Source of the DNA: an uncultured Verrucomicrobiota bacterium
GTDB taxonomy: Bacteria > Verrucomicrobiota > Kiritimatiellia > RFP12 > UBA1067
Length of the DNA: 8,020 nt
Direction: 5' to 3'
Assembly: GCA_947305825.1 (NCBI GenBank)
Contig: CAMZET010000060.1
Coordinates: 1 to 8,020 of the forward strand
A program made the translations under genes and the position numbers. The notes beneath the pieces are model-generated. The model was not told the origin of the DNA, did not search any database, and saw nothing but the letters and a program-made list of their open reading frames with translations. This document shows, piece after piece, positions 1 to 5,667 of the stretch. Positions within the stretch are counted from its first letter, which is position 1. Every line of letters begins with the position of its first letter.

Positions 1-1
1 A

Positions 2-964
2 GGAGCCGCCGCGCTCGCCCTCGCCGCCGCCGCCGTCGCCGCCAGGACCGGCGTCTCACGCCCTTGCAGCCACGTGCTCTCGCCTGTAATGGAAAGCGCC
101 CGCGCCGAAGCGGAGAAAATGTACGACATATTCATGGCCGACCCGGAAACTCCGCCAGAAGCCAAGCGCGCCAAGAAAAGCATCATAATGCGCCTCCTGA
201 CCCAGCGAGCATCGGACAACTACCAGTCTATCGGACCCGGCGAATGCGCCGCCTGGACTTTCGCGACGCCCAAAGACCGCCGCGACCTCGCGGTGCGTCT
301 GCGCTTCACCAACGATTTCGACGTGCGCGACGCCGTCCGGGGCCCTCTGCGCTTCCTCTCGCACTCCGGCTCAATCTCAAACATAACGCAAGCCGTCGTC
401 ATCGTGCCGCTCTGCGCTCCGGATGCCGCTGGCGGCCGCGCCGGCGATGCCGCGCCAGCGGCAGACGCCGCCCAGCCGAAGACGGCGCAACTGACTTTCC
501 GCAACGATGGCGTTTCCTCGCTCATGCTCCGTCCTCGCAAGGACATAAACCTCCTTATCGCCGCAGACTCCTTCGGCGCCAACATTCTGCGCGCCTACGT
601 CCAACTCGTTGCGGCGCTCGCGACACTCCTCGCCTTCGCCGTCTTTCTCGGCGCAGGCCTGGGCCGCCCGGTCGCCATTTTCACCTGCCTCGCGTTCCTC
701 TTCGCCGCTTTCGTCTCCGACGACGTTCTGGAGCAATATCCGGACTCCCTAGAATCCGACGGCATCGACCGCGTCGGCCTCGCCATAACACGCGCCGTCG
801 AGACCGTCTCGCATCCCGTGGCATCGCTCCACCCGATTTCCTCGCTCGCCGCCGACGAATGCGTCGAAAGCGACCAGACGCTGCGCGTCGCGCTCCTCGA
901 CGGCATCCTCCTGCCGCTCGTGCTCGCGCTCGCCTCCGGCTTCGTCCTCTCGCGCCGCGAATAG
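2..964 (+). CDS. Multi-pass membrane protein, C-terminal part; possible ABC-2-like permease component (partial at 5' end)
   Basis: The reading frame is open from the first bases of the window, so the start lies upstream; 320 codons are visible. A GTG at 74 would be an internal start, but the preceding codons encode an Ala/Leu-rich stretch that looks like the end of a membrane helix, so I treat the gene as truncated by the window edge. Numbering from the GTG, a charged, Pro/Ala-rich non-membrane region (about 1-170) is followed by hydrophobic helices near 175-195 and 198-214, a second polar loop (about 215-270) and a last helix near 273-292, ending in a short RRE tail. A large loop followed by helices near the C-terminus is seen in some ABC-2-type permeases, but no diagnostic motif is visible. 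The gene converges on rplS across a strong terminator. Membrane location is well supported; the transporter role is a guess. Confidence 0.7.
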   Translation, partial: GAAALALAAAAVAARTGVSRPCSHVLSPVMESARAEAEKMYDIFMADPETPPEAKRAKKSIIMRLLTQRASDNYQSIGPGECAAWTFATPKDRRDLAVRLRFTNDFDVRDAVRGPLRFLSHSGSISNITQAVVIVPLCAPDAAGGRAGDAAPAADAAQPKTAQLTFRNDGVSSLMLRPRKDINLLIAADSFGANILRAYVQLVAALATLLAFAVFLGAGLGRPVAIFTCLAFLFAAFVSDDVLEQYPDSLESDGIDRVGLAITRAVETVSHPVASLHPISSLAADECVESDQTLRVALLDGILLPLVLALASGFVLSRRE

Positions 965-1001
965 TCTTCCGCACAGACGGCCCGCTGCGGCAGAGATACG
1001 A

Positions 1002-1044
1002 AAGAAGGCCGGGCTTGCAATGCCCGGCCTTCTTCTCGTTTTCC
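1002..1044 (+). terminator. Strong hairpin terminator between convergent genes, probably bidirectional
   Basis: A perfect 13-bp stem (1002-1014 with 1022-1034) encloses a 7-nt loop (1015-1021). It is followed on the plus strand by a pyrimidine-rich tract ending in four Ts (1040-1043). The core is GGCCGGGC paired with GCCCGGCC. It lies 37 nt after the stop of the membrane protein gene. On the minus strand the stem is followed by a less perfect T-rich stretch, so it may also stop transcripts from rpsP-rplS. Confidence 0.88.
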
Positions 1045-1055
1045 ACCCTAATTGC

Positions 1056-1070
1056 GCGGCAAAACGCCGC
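1056..1070 (-). terminator. Small hairpin just after the rplS stop
   Basis: A 5-bp GC stem (GCGGC with GCCGC) closes a 5-nt loop, starting 6 nt past the rplS stop codon on the minus strand. No T-tract follows, so by itself it is unlikely to terminate. It may protect the mRNA 3' end or assist the stronger hairpin at 1002-1034. Confidence 0.3.
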
Positions 1071-1076
1071 ACAACC

Positions 1077-1445
1077 TTATTTCTTCACAAGCTTGCGAAC
1101 CGCCTTGTGCGAGCAGAACGTGCGCTCGGTATAAAGCTTGGCGCGCCAAGACGGGTTCTTCTTCACCACCTTGATTGCCTGAATCCAAGGCGAATTGAAC
1201 GGGAAGAGCTTCTCGACGCGAACGCCGTAGCTCTCGCGGGAAACCGTGAAATTGCCCGAGACGTTCTTGCGCCCGTTGTCTATGGCCAGAACCTTGCCCT
1301 CGAAATCCTGGATGCGGAACTTGTCGCCTTCCTTGATTTTGATGGACACGCGGACGATGTCGCCCGAATGGAAATCGGGAAAGTTCTTGGCGGCGAGACC
1401 AGCGGTCTGCTCGGCGTTGATTTTGTCCAGAAGAGCGATACCCAT
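1077..1445 (-). CDS. rplS: 50S ribosomal protein L19 (bL19)
   Basis: This 122-residue protein matches bacterial L19, which sits at the interface of the 30S and 50S subunits. The family pattern is clear: PDFHSGDIVRVSIKIKEGDK at 23-42, IQDFEGKVLAI at 45-55, then FTVSRESYGVRVEKLFPFNSP at about 66-86 with the YGVGVER and FPLHSP signatures slightly altered, and the RAKLY strand at 101-105. Its length is near the usual 115 residues, with a basic tail ending in KLVKK. The ATG is fixed by an AAGGAGG ribosome binding site 8 nt upstream, inside the end of rpsP. It is second in a two-gene minus-strand operon and ends facing a terminator hairpin. The CSHKAVRK segment near the C-terminus is less standard than the rest, but the identification is secure. 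Confidence 0.96.
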   Translation of the reverse strand: MGIALLDKINAEQTAGLAAKNFPDFHSGDIVRVSIKIKEGDKFRIQDFEGKVLAIDNGRKNVSGNFTVSRESYGVRVEKLFPFNSPWIQAIKVVKKNPSWRAKLYTERTFCSHKAVRKLVKK

Positions 1446-1448
1446 GTG

Positions 1449-1742
1449 TTAGCCCTCCTTCTTGGCAGGTCCCTTGGCCTTGCGGGCGTGATGGGGCTTG
1501 AGGTTGGGGTTCTTTGCGCGGCGGATGAGCGAAGCCACGGTAGTCGAGGGCTTGGCGCCCTTCGAAAGCCAGTAGTCGACGCGCTCGAGGTCGAGCTTGA
1601 AATTGTCCTCGCGAATCTGGGTGTCGTACCAGCCCAGGATTTCGAGGAACTTGCCGTCGCGCGGGCTGCGCTCGTCGGCTGCGACGATGCGGTAGGCCGC
1701 ATGGTTGCGGCAGCCAGTCCGGCGCATTCTGATTTTTACCAT
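1449..1742 (-). CDS. rpsP: 30S ribosomal protein S16 (bS16)
   Basis: This 97-residue protein is bacterial S16, a small-subunit assembly protein. It opens with MVKIRMRRTGCRNHAAYRIV, the family signature (VKIRLxRxG...YRIVVAD). It continues with DERSPRDGKFLEILGWYD at 23-40 and an S16-like DLERVDYWLSKGAKPSTTV at 51-69, followed by a Lys-rich tail (KKEG at the end). It is slightly longer than the usual 80-90 residues. The frame stays open upstream, but the ATG at 1742 is chosen because the signature begins there and AAGGAG lies 10 nt before it. A promoter sits about 40 nt upstream. Its downstream neighbour is rplS at a 3-nt gap; the rimM and trmD genes that often separate the two are absent here. 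Confidence 0.97.
   Translation of the reverse strand: MVKIRMRRTGCRNHAAYRIVAADERSPRDGKFLEILGWYDTQIREDNFKLDLERVDYWLSKGAKPSTTVASLIRRAKNPNLKPHHARKAKGPAKKEG
1454..1460 (-). promoter_or_regulatory. Ribosome binding site of rplS
   Basis: On the minus strand AAGGAGG lies 8 nt before the rplS ATG. It overlaps the last codons of rpsP, whose TAA stop is only 3 nt before the rplS start. The arrangement suggests translational coupling of the two ribosomal proteins. Confidence 0.88.
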
Positions 1743-1752
1743 TCTCTTACAT

Positions 1753-1758
1753 CTCCTT
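1753..1758 (-). promoter_or_regulatory. Ribosome binding site of rpsP
   Basis: AAGGAG on the minus strand, 10 nt before the ATG at 1742. It decides the start: the open frame extends further upstream, but across the promoter. Confidence 0.85.
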
Positions 1759-1779
1759 GCGGGTGAAAACTTGCGATAT

Positions 1780-1808
1780 AGTATACCATATTCGCCGCGC
1801 TTGCGCAA
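1780..1808 (-). promoter_or_regulatory. Housekeeping-sigma promoter of rpsP-rplS
   Basis: On the minus strand a -35 box TTGCGC (1803-1808) and a -10 box TATACT (1780-1785) are separated by exactly 17 bp. TG one base before the -10 makes it an extended -10. A/T-rich sequence just upstream of the -35 (1811-1824, TTTATCTTTTTG on the minus strand) could act as an UP element, as is common for ribosomal protein promoters. The predicted start near 1773 gives a leader of about 30 nt, too short for an autoregulatory fold. Confidence 0.82.
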
Positions 1809-1826
1809 GGGGCAAAAAGATAAACG

Positions 1827-1850
1827 AATTCCGCAATTCCGCGATTCCGC
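1827..1850. repeat. Three tandem 8-bp repeats between the divergent promoters
   Basis: AATTCCGC (1827-1834), AATTCCGC (1835-1842) and GATTCCGC (1843-1850) stand head to tail. They begin about 20 bp upstream of the rpsP -35 box and about 100 bp upstream of the htpG -10. Repeats spaced by less than a helical turn could bind an oligomeric regulator or be simple slippage products; the sequence does not decide. Confidence 0.65.
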
Positions 1851-1940
1851 GCTTGCAGTAGCCGATAGGTTTCTCCCGCTCGCGGGAAGTCTGCTCTGGC
1901 GCGATAAACCGCCATGCGCCCCGGCCAAGCCGACATTGGC

Positions 1941-1955
1941 GTTTTTTGGTATAAT
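1941..1955 (+). promoter_or_regulatory. Extended -10 promoter of htpG
   Basis: A consensus TATAAT (1950-1955) is preceded by TGG, giving the TG-extended -10 pattern, and by a run of six Ts (1942-1947). No good -35 box is found at 16-18 bp, which fits an extended -10 promoter. Transcription would begin near 1962, leaving a leader of about 50 nt. No CIRCE inverted repeat and no sigma-32-like -10 (CCCCAT type) is visible, so classical heat-shock control of htpG is not evident. Confidence 0.75.
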
Positions 1956-1967
1956 AGTTGTCACCGC

Positions 1968-1994
1968 TTTGAAGTTGAACTGTTTGAAGCTGAA
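1968..1994 (+). repeat. 12-bp direct repeat in the htpG leader
   Basis: TTTGAAGTTGAA (1968-1979) recurs as TTTGAAGCTGAA (1983-1994), 11 of 12 identical with a 15-bp period. It lies wholly in the predicted 5' untranslated region, ending 18 nt before the ATG. Function unknown. Confidence 0.6.
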
Positions 1995-2004
1995 GCAAAC
2001 GCAA

Positions 2005-2009
2005 AAGGA
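2005..2009 (+). promoter_or_regulatory. Ribosome binding site of htpG
   Basis: AAGGA within AAAAGGAA, only 3 nt before the ATG at 2013. The spacing is short, but it supports this start over the longer open frame from 1914, which would begin upstream of the promoter. Confidence 0.6.
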
Positions 2010-2012
2010 ATC

Positions 2013-3902
2013 ATGGAAACAAAGAAAAACGAATTCAAGGCCGAGATTGCCGAAATGCTCGACCTGGTTGTAAACTCGCTCTACTCGAAGAAGGAAATCT
2101 TCCTTCGCGAACTCGTGTCGAACGCCTCCGACGCCATAGACCGCGCCAAATATCTCGGTCTCACGCAGAAGGAACTCCTGGCCGACAATCCGTCCTGGAA
2201 GATTGAAGTTGCGGTGGACAAGACGGCCGGCACGCTGATGGTCAGCGACAACGGCATCGGCATGGACGCGGAGGAGCTCGAGCGCAATCTCGGGACAATC
2301 GCATCGAGCGGGACGAAAGCGTTCCGCAAAGCGCTGGCGGAAAAAGGCGGCGAGGCGCTGCCGGAGTTAATCGGCCAGTTCGGCGTCGGGTTCTACGCGG
2401 CGTTCATGGTGGCAGACCGGGTGCGCGTCGTATCGCGCAAGCGCGGCGCCGACGCCGCGTTCCAATGGGAGAGCGACCTCGCCGGCGGCTATACGGTGGG
2501 CGACTCCGAACGCAGCGAGCCCGGCACCTCCATCATGCTCCACTTGCGCGACGACCAGAAGGAATTCCTCGACTTCTGGCGCGTCTCCGATTTAGTCAAG
2601 AAATATTCGGATTTCATCGCGTATCCAATCATGTTCCGGCAGGTCGACGTGCCGGCCGACGAGAAGGAGGAAGACCGCAAGTGGCGCGAAGAGCGCGAAT
2701 CCAAGCCGCTCAACACGATGGTCGCCCTCTGGAAGCGAGCGAAGAAGGACGTCAAGCAGGAGGAATACGACGAGTTCTACAAGCACCTCTCCCACGACTG
2801 GGAAGCCCCCTTCGAGACGATACCGTTCTCAGGCGAGGGCCAGGTGGAATTCAAAGCCCTTCTCTTCATTCCGAAGAAGGCGACGATGGAGCTTTTCATG
2901 CCGCAGCAGAAGCGCGGCCTTTCGCTCTACGTGCGCAACGTGTTCATCGACGACAACATCGAGATGCTGCTGCCGCAGTATCTGCGCTTCGTCAGGGGCG
3001 TGGTCGATTCGAGCGACCTGCCGCTGAACGTCAGCCGCGAAATGCTGCAGGACGACGCGGTAATCGCGAAAATCAAAAGCGCCGTGACCGCGAAAATCCT
3101 TTCCACGCTCGAATCGATGAAGAAGGACGCGAAACGCTACGACGAATTCTGGTCGGCTTTCGGCTCGATTCTGAAGGAGGGGGTGCACACCGACTACGCG
3201 AACGCCGAACGCATCAAGAAACTCCTCAAATATCCGACGGCGCGTCTTGACCAGGGCAAGAAGCTCTTCCTGGAAGACTATGTGAAGGATATGGCGAGCG
3301 GCCAGAAAGACATCTATTATATTTTGGCGGAACGCGAAGAAGATGCGAGGAAAGCCCCGCAGCTTGAGCAGGCTCGCAAGCATGGCTGCGACGTGCTGCT
3401 CTTCTGCGACCCGGTAGATGAATACCTGACGGAATCGATGCGCGAGTTCGACGGCAAGAAATTCGTCGATGTCGCTCGTGGCGACGTGGCGTTCGGCAGC
3501 GAGGACGAGCAGAAGGCCGAAAAGGAAGCGAACGAGAAGAGCGCGGCGGAACTCAAGCCGCTTCTGGACGGCATGAAAAAGGCGCTCGAAACGAGCGTCA
3601 GCGACGTGCGCGTCTCGACGCGCCTGGCCGATTCGCCCTGCTGCCTGGTGGCGAAGGAAGGCGCACTGCCGGCCTCGATGGCGCGCATGATGCGCGCGAT
3701 GGGACAGAGCGTCCCCGAAGAGAAGCGCATTCTCGAAATCAACGCTACGCATCCGCTCATCAAGAAAATCGGTTCTCTCGAGGGCGGCGCGTTCGACGAT
3801 GCCGTGGCGCTTCTGTACGACTCCGCGCTGATTGCGGAGGGTTCGCCAGTCGCAGACCCGGCGCGCTTCAACGCCCTTCTCGCCAAGCTCATGCTGGGCT
3901 AG
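2013..3902 (+). CDS. htpG: Molecular chaperone HtpG (bacterial Hsp90)
   Basis: This 629-residue protein is a full-length bacterial Hsp90, an ATP-driven cytosolic dimeric chaperone (E. coli HtpG has 624 residues). The N-terminal GHKL ATPase domain shows ELVSNASDAIDRAKYL at 33-48 with the catalytic Glu33 and Mg-binding Asn37, the DNGIGMD nucleotide motif at 79-85, IASSGTKAF at 97-105 and the glycine-rich GQFGVGFYAAFMVADRV lid region at 121-137. The middle domain carries LPLNVSREMLQ at 336-346, whose Arg342 corresponds to the ATP-contacting arginine. The C-terminal dimerisation domain ends near residue 629 and contains INATHPLIKK at 576-585. The start at METKKNEF matches the usual N-terminus. 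The gene heads a plus-strand cluster and is transcribed divergently from rpsP. Nothing is truncated and all key residues are present. Confidence 0.98.
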   Translation: METKKNEFKAEIAEMLDLVVNSLYSKKEIFLRELVSNASDAIDRAKYLGLTQKELLADNPSWKIEVAVDKTAGTLMVSDNGIGMDAEELERNLGTIASSGTKAFRKALAEKGGEALPELIGQFGVGFYAAFMVADRVRVVSRKRGADAAFQWESDLAGGYTVGDSERSEPGTSIMLHLRDDQKEFLDFWRVSDLVKKYSDFIAYPIMFRQVDVPADEKEEDRKWREERESKPLNTMVALWKRAKKDVKQEEYDEFYKHLSHDWEAPFETIPFSGEGQVEFKALLFIPKKATMELFMPQQKRGLSLYVRNVFIDDNIEMLLPQYLRFVRGVVDSSDLPLNVSREMLQDDAVIAKIKSAVTAKILSTLESMKKDAKRYDEFWSAFGSILKEGVHTDYANAERIKKLLKYPTARLDQGKKLFLEDYVKDMASGQKDIYYILAEREEDARKAPQLEQARKHGCDVLLFCDPVDEYLTESMREFDGKKFVDVARGDVAFGSEDEQKAEKEANEKSAAELKPLLDGMKKALETSVSDVRVSTRLADSPCCLVAKEGALPASMARMMRAMGQSVPEEKRILEINATHPLIKKIGSLEGGAFDDAVALLYDSALIAEGSPVADPARFNALLAKLMLG

Positions 3903-3928
3903 CGGGAGAACAAAGAACACCGGCCAGC

Positions 3929-3932
3929 GGAG
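3929..3932 (+). promoter_or_regulatory. Candidate ribosome binding site of tilS
   Basis: GGAG lies 7 nt before a TTG at 3940. No ATG or GTG with a good site exists between the htpG stop and the PP-loop codons, so this site is the main argument for the TTG start. Confidence 0.5.
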
Positions 3933-3939
3933 TTGGAGT

Positions 3940-4620
3940 TTGCACATCGACCGTTCCATACTGCCGTCCGGCAGGATAGGGCTTGCGGTGAGCGGCGGCT
4001 CCGACTCCGTGGCGTTGGCGTTTCTGCTCACGAAAGGCGGACGCAAGAAAAACGCGAAGGAGCGCTTCGTCGTCCTGCACGTCGACCACGGCCTGCGGCA
4101 GGAGTCGGCGGAGGAATACCGTTTCGTCCGCGCCCTTGCGCGCCGCCTGGGCATCCCCTTCCGCGGCGTCCACGCCAAGGTCGTCCGCGAAAAGGGAGAA
4201 TCGGTGGAGATGGCCGCCCGCAGAGTGCGCCTCGCCTTCTTCGCCAAATGCGCCGCCTCGCTTTCGCTCGACGCGATTGCGACAGCGCACCACATGGACG
4301 ACGAAGCCGAGACGTTCCTCATGCGGATACGGCGCGCGTCGGGCCCTTCCGGTCTTGCCGGCATAAAACCCGTTTCCGTCGTGGACGGAGTCAAATTCGT
4401 GCGCCCGCTCCTCGGATGCCGCGACGAGGAACTCAAAGCCTATCTACGCAAATACGGCGAAGAATGGCGCGAGGATTCTTCCAACAACGACATATCAATC
4501 GAGCGCAACAAAGTCCGCCACAAGGTTATTCCGTTTCTGGAAGAGACGCTCGACCCGCATCTCGTAGAGCATATCCACAGAATCGCGCAGTTTCTGCGCA
4601 AGGAGGCTTCAGGCGCATGA
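3940..4620 (+). CDS. tilS: tRNA(Ile)-lysidine synthase TilS, minimal form
   Basis: TilS uses ATP to attach lysine to C34 of the CAU-anticodon tRNA-Ile, so that it reads AUA rather than AUG. The N-type PP-loop AVSGGSDSVAL is at 16-26. HVDHGLR follows at 47-53, the ESVEMAARRVR helix at 87-97, the AHHMDDEAETFLMRIRR motif with GPSGLAGI at 116-142, and RPLL...REDSSNNDISIERN with KVRHKVIPFLEE at 155-202. All core motifs of the N-terminal domain are present. From TTG 3940 the protein has only 226 residues, against about 430 in E. coli and about 310 in short forms, so the usual C-terminal substrate-binding domain is missing. The frame is open upstream into htpG, so the start is uncertain. It lies 37 nt after htpG and overlaps the next gene by ATGA. 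Confidence 0.92.
   Translation: MHIDRSILPSGRIGLAVSGGSDSVALAFLLTKGGRKKNAKERFVVLHVDHGLRQESAEEYRFVRALARRLGIPFRGVHAKVVREKGESVEMAARRVRLAFFAKCAASLSLDAIATAHHMDDEAETFLMRIRRASGPSGLAGIKPVSVVDGVKFVRPLLGCRDEELKAYLRKYGEEWREDSSNNDISIERNKVRHKVIPFLEETLDPHLVEHIHRIAQFLRKEASGA
4600..4606 (+). promoter_or_regulatory. Ribosome binding site of the glycosyltransferase gene
   Basis: AAGGAGG inside the end of tilS, 10 nt before the ATG at 4617. It fixes the glycosyltransferase start; the open frame itself runs much further upstream, antiphase within tilS. Confidence 0.8.
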
Positions 4621-5468
4621 AAGCGAGCATACTTGTCCGCGCGTTCAACGACGAGGCGCTGATTCGCCGCACTCTTGAAGCGATATATTCGCAGGAGACG
4701 AACGGGGTGGAATTAGAAGTGCTTGTCTGCGACGACGGCTCGACCGACGCGACGCGGGCGGTGGCGGCGGAATATCCGGTGCGGTTCGTGGAGGCGCCGG
4801 CCGGCCGCTACAAGCCTGGCCGGACTCTGAACGCGATGGTGCGCGCGGCTGCTGGCGAAATTGTCGTTTTCAACAATTCCGATGCGGTGCCGCTCGATAC
4901 GCACTGGCTCGCGGAACTCGTTTCGCCCCTTCTGGCGGCTCCCGGCGCCAGGCGTTTCACGTTCGCCAACCAGCTTCCGCGCGCCGACGCCAGCGCTCTT
5001 GTCAGGAAAGACCATTCGCGCGCCTTCGGCGACGGCAGCATCCAGCGCAAATGGCGCTTCTTCTTCTCCCTCGCGTCGTCCGCGACTTGGAAAAAGGAAC
5101 TTCTCGAGACGCCGTTCGACGAAGAAATACAGTATTCCGAAGACGTAGAGTGGGCATGGCGCAATTCGCGCCGGGCGGTCGCGCCGGTAGAAATAGTGTA
5201 CTGCCCCAAAGCGAAAGTCGAGCATTCGCACAACTACACGCTGCGCGAGCTTGCGCGTCGCTTTCGCGGCGAAGGCGCCGCCGACCGGAGGATTTTCGGC
5301 GGGCGAGCGTCGCTTACACGGGAACTCGCCTCCGCCGTTTGCGAAACGCTGCGCGACGCCGCCTATCTCGCCAGACGCCCCCGCGACTGGCGGGAACTTC
5401 CCGCAGCGCCGGTGCGCCGGCTCGTGCAGAGGCTTTCCCACTGGAAAGGAATGCGCGATGGAAAATAG
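4617..5468 (+). CDS. GT2-family glycosyltransferase, rhamnosyltransferase-like
   Basis: This 283-residue protein has a GT-A fold signature. MKASILVRAFND opens the first strand, the nucleotide-sugar motif CDDGSTDATR is at 38-47, and a DxD-like NNSDAVPLD is at 86-94. SEDVEWAWR at 174-182 is the acidic acceptor or catalytic-base region, and EHSHNYT at 202-208 is the histidine motif seen in many bacterial rhamnosyltransferases of family GT2. No transmembrane segment is visible, so it probably works at the inner face of the cytoplasmic membrane, transferring a sugar to a lipid-linked or polysaccharide acceptor. The exact donor is not decided by the sequence. It starts within the tilS stop (ATGA overlap), implying translational coupling, and its last codons overlap a small ORF. 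It may belong to a surface-polysaccharide locus that the IS remnant downstream has interrupted. Confidence 0.88.
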   Translation: MKASILVRAFNDEALIRRTLEAIYSQETNGVELEVLVCDDGSTDATRAVAAEYPVRFVEAPAGRYKPGRTLNAMVRAAAGEIVVFNNSDAVPLDTHWLAELVSPLLAAPGARRFTFANQLPRADASALVRKDHSRAFGDGSIQRKWRFFFSLASSATWKKELLETPFDEEIQYSEDVEWAWRNSRRAVAPVEIVYCPKAKVEHSHNYTLRELARRFRGEGAADRRIFGGRASLTRELASAVCETLRDAAYLARRPRDWRELPAAPVRRLVQRLSHWKGMRDGK

Positions 5469-5610
5469 GCTTGTCGCGCTCGCGAAATGCGCCAAGCGCG
5501 CAGCGGCGGCGGCATTTTCCCGCCTAGCATTCCGGCTGGAGGCGTCGCGGGGCTTTGCGCGCGACAAATGGCGCTTCATGCTGGGAGCCGGCGCTCTTCG
5601 TCTTTTTTAG
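5458..5610 (+). CDS. Small unidentified ORF overlapping the glycosyltransferase gene (50 aa)
   Basis: I do not recognise this product. The ATG at 5458 overlaps the end of the glycosyltransferase gene in another frame, and AAAGGA (5445-5450) lies 7 nt before it, a well-placed ribosome binding site that suggests coupled translation. The 50 residues are basic and Ala-rich (AKCAKRAAAAAF near 9-20), possibly an amphipathic helix, and end in FMLGAGALRLF. The stop falls in TTTTTTAG, 6 nt before the likely left end of an ISL3 remnant. It could be a genuine small protein, the stump of a longer gene cut by the IS or by a later deletion, or a chance ORF in GC-rich DNA. Confidence 0.45.
   Translation: MENRLVALAKCAKRAAAAAFSRLAFRLEASRGFARDKWRFMLGAGALRLF
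5583..5608 (+). terminator. Possible weak terminator at the end of the htpG-tilS-glycosyltransferase cluster
   Basis: A short hairpin (GAGC, loop CGGC, GCTC at 5585-5596, with two G-T wobble pairs outside) is followed by a T-rich stretch ending in six Ts (5603-5608). The stem is short and the T-run starts several bases after it, so efficiency is doubtful. It overlaps the last codons of the small ORF. Confidence 0.35.
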
Positions 5611-5654
5611 TGGAAAGGCTCTCTCAGGGACTACACGACAGGCTGCATATATGA

Positions 5655-5660
5655 GATAAT
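5655..5660 (+). promoter_or_regulatory. Possible -10 element inside the left IS end
   Basis: GATAAT preceded by TGA gives a TG-extended -10 pattern. It is only 7 nt before the transposase ATG and has no clear -35 partner, so any transcript would be almost leaderless. Weak support. Confidence 0.25.
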
Positions 5661-5667
5661 ATACGAC

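Noticed and set aside
1..45. GCC/CGC triplet run at the window start as a simple-sequence repeat
   Set aside because: It is explained by Ala codons of a membrane helix in the reading frame of the first gene.
64..1134. 356-codon plus-strand frame overlapping the membrane protein gene
   Set aside because: The product is extremely Arg/Pro-rich without domains and reads across the strong terminator at 1002-1044; it is a shadow of the hydrophobic frame.
1750..1760. ATG-TAA start-stop element just after the rpsP ribosome binding site
   Set aside because: It touches the AAGGAG directly with no spacing, so initiation there is implausible; coincidence.
1897..1920. Inverted repeat GGCGC...GCGCC upstream of the htpG promoter, and a 5-bp hairpin at 1874-1887, as a CIRCE-like operator
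   Set aside because: CIRCE is TTAGCACTC-N9-GAGTGCTAA, which is not present; these are short GC-rich palindromes expected by chance.
1956..2012. RNA thermometer in the htpG leader
   Set aside because: I found no UUUU or UUCCU stretch in the transcribed leader that would pair well with the AAAAGGAA ribosome binding site.
2829..4436. 535-codon open frame on the minus strand, antisense to htpG and tilS
   Set aside because: It lies opposite two strongly recognised genes; the Arg/Ala/Ser-rich product has no family motifs. Long antisense frames are expected in GC-rich codon usage.
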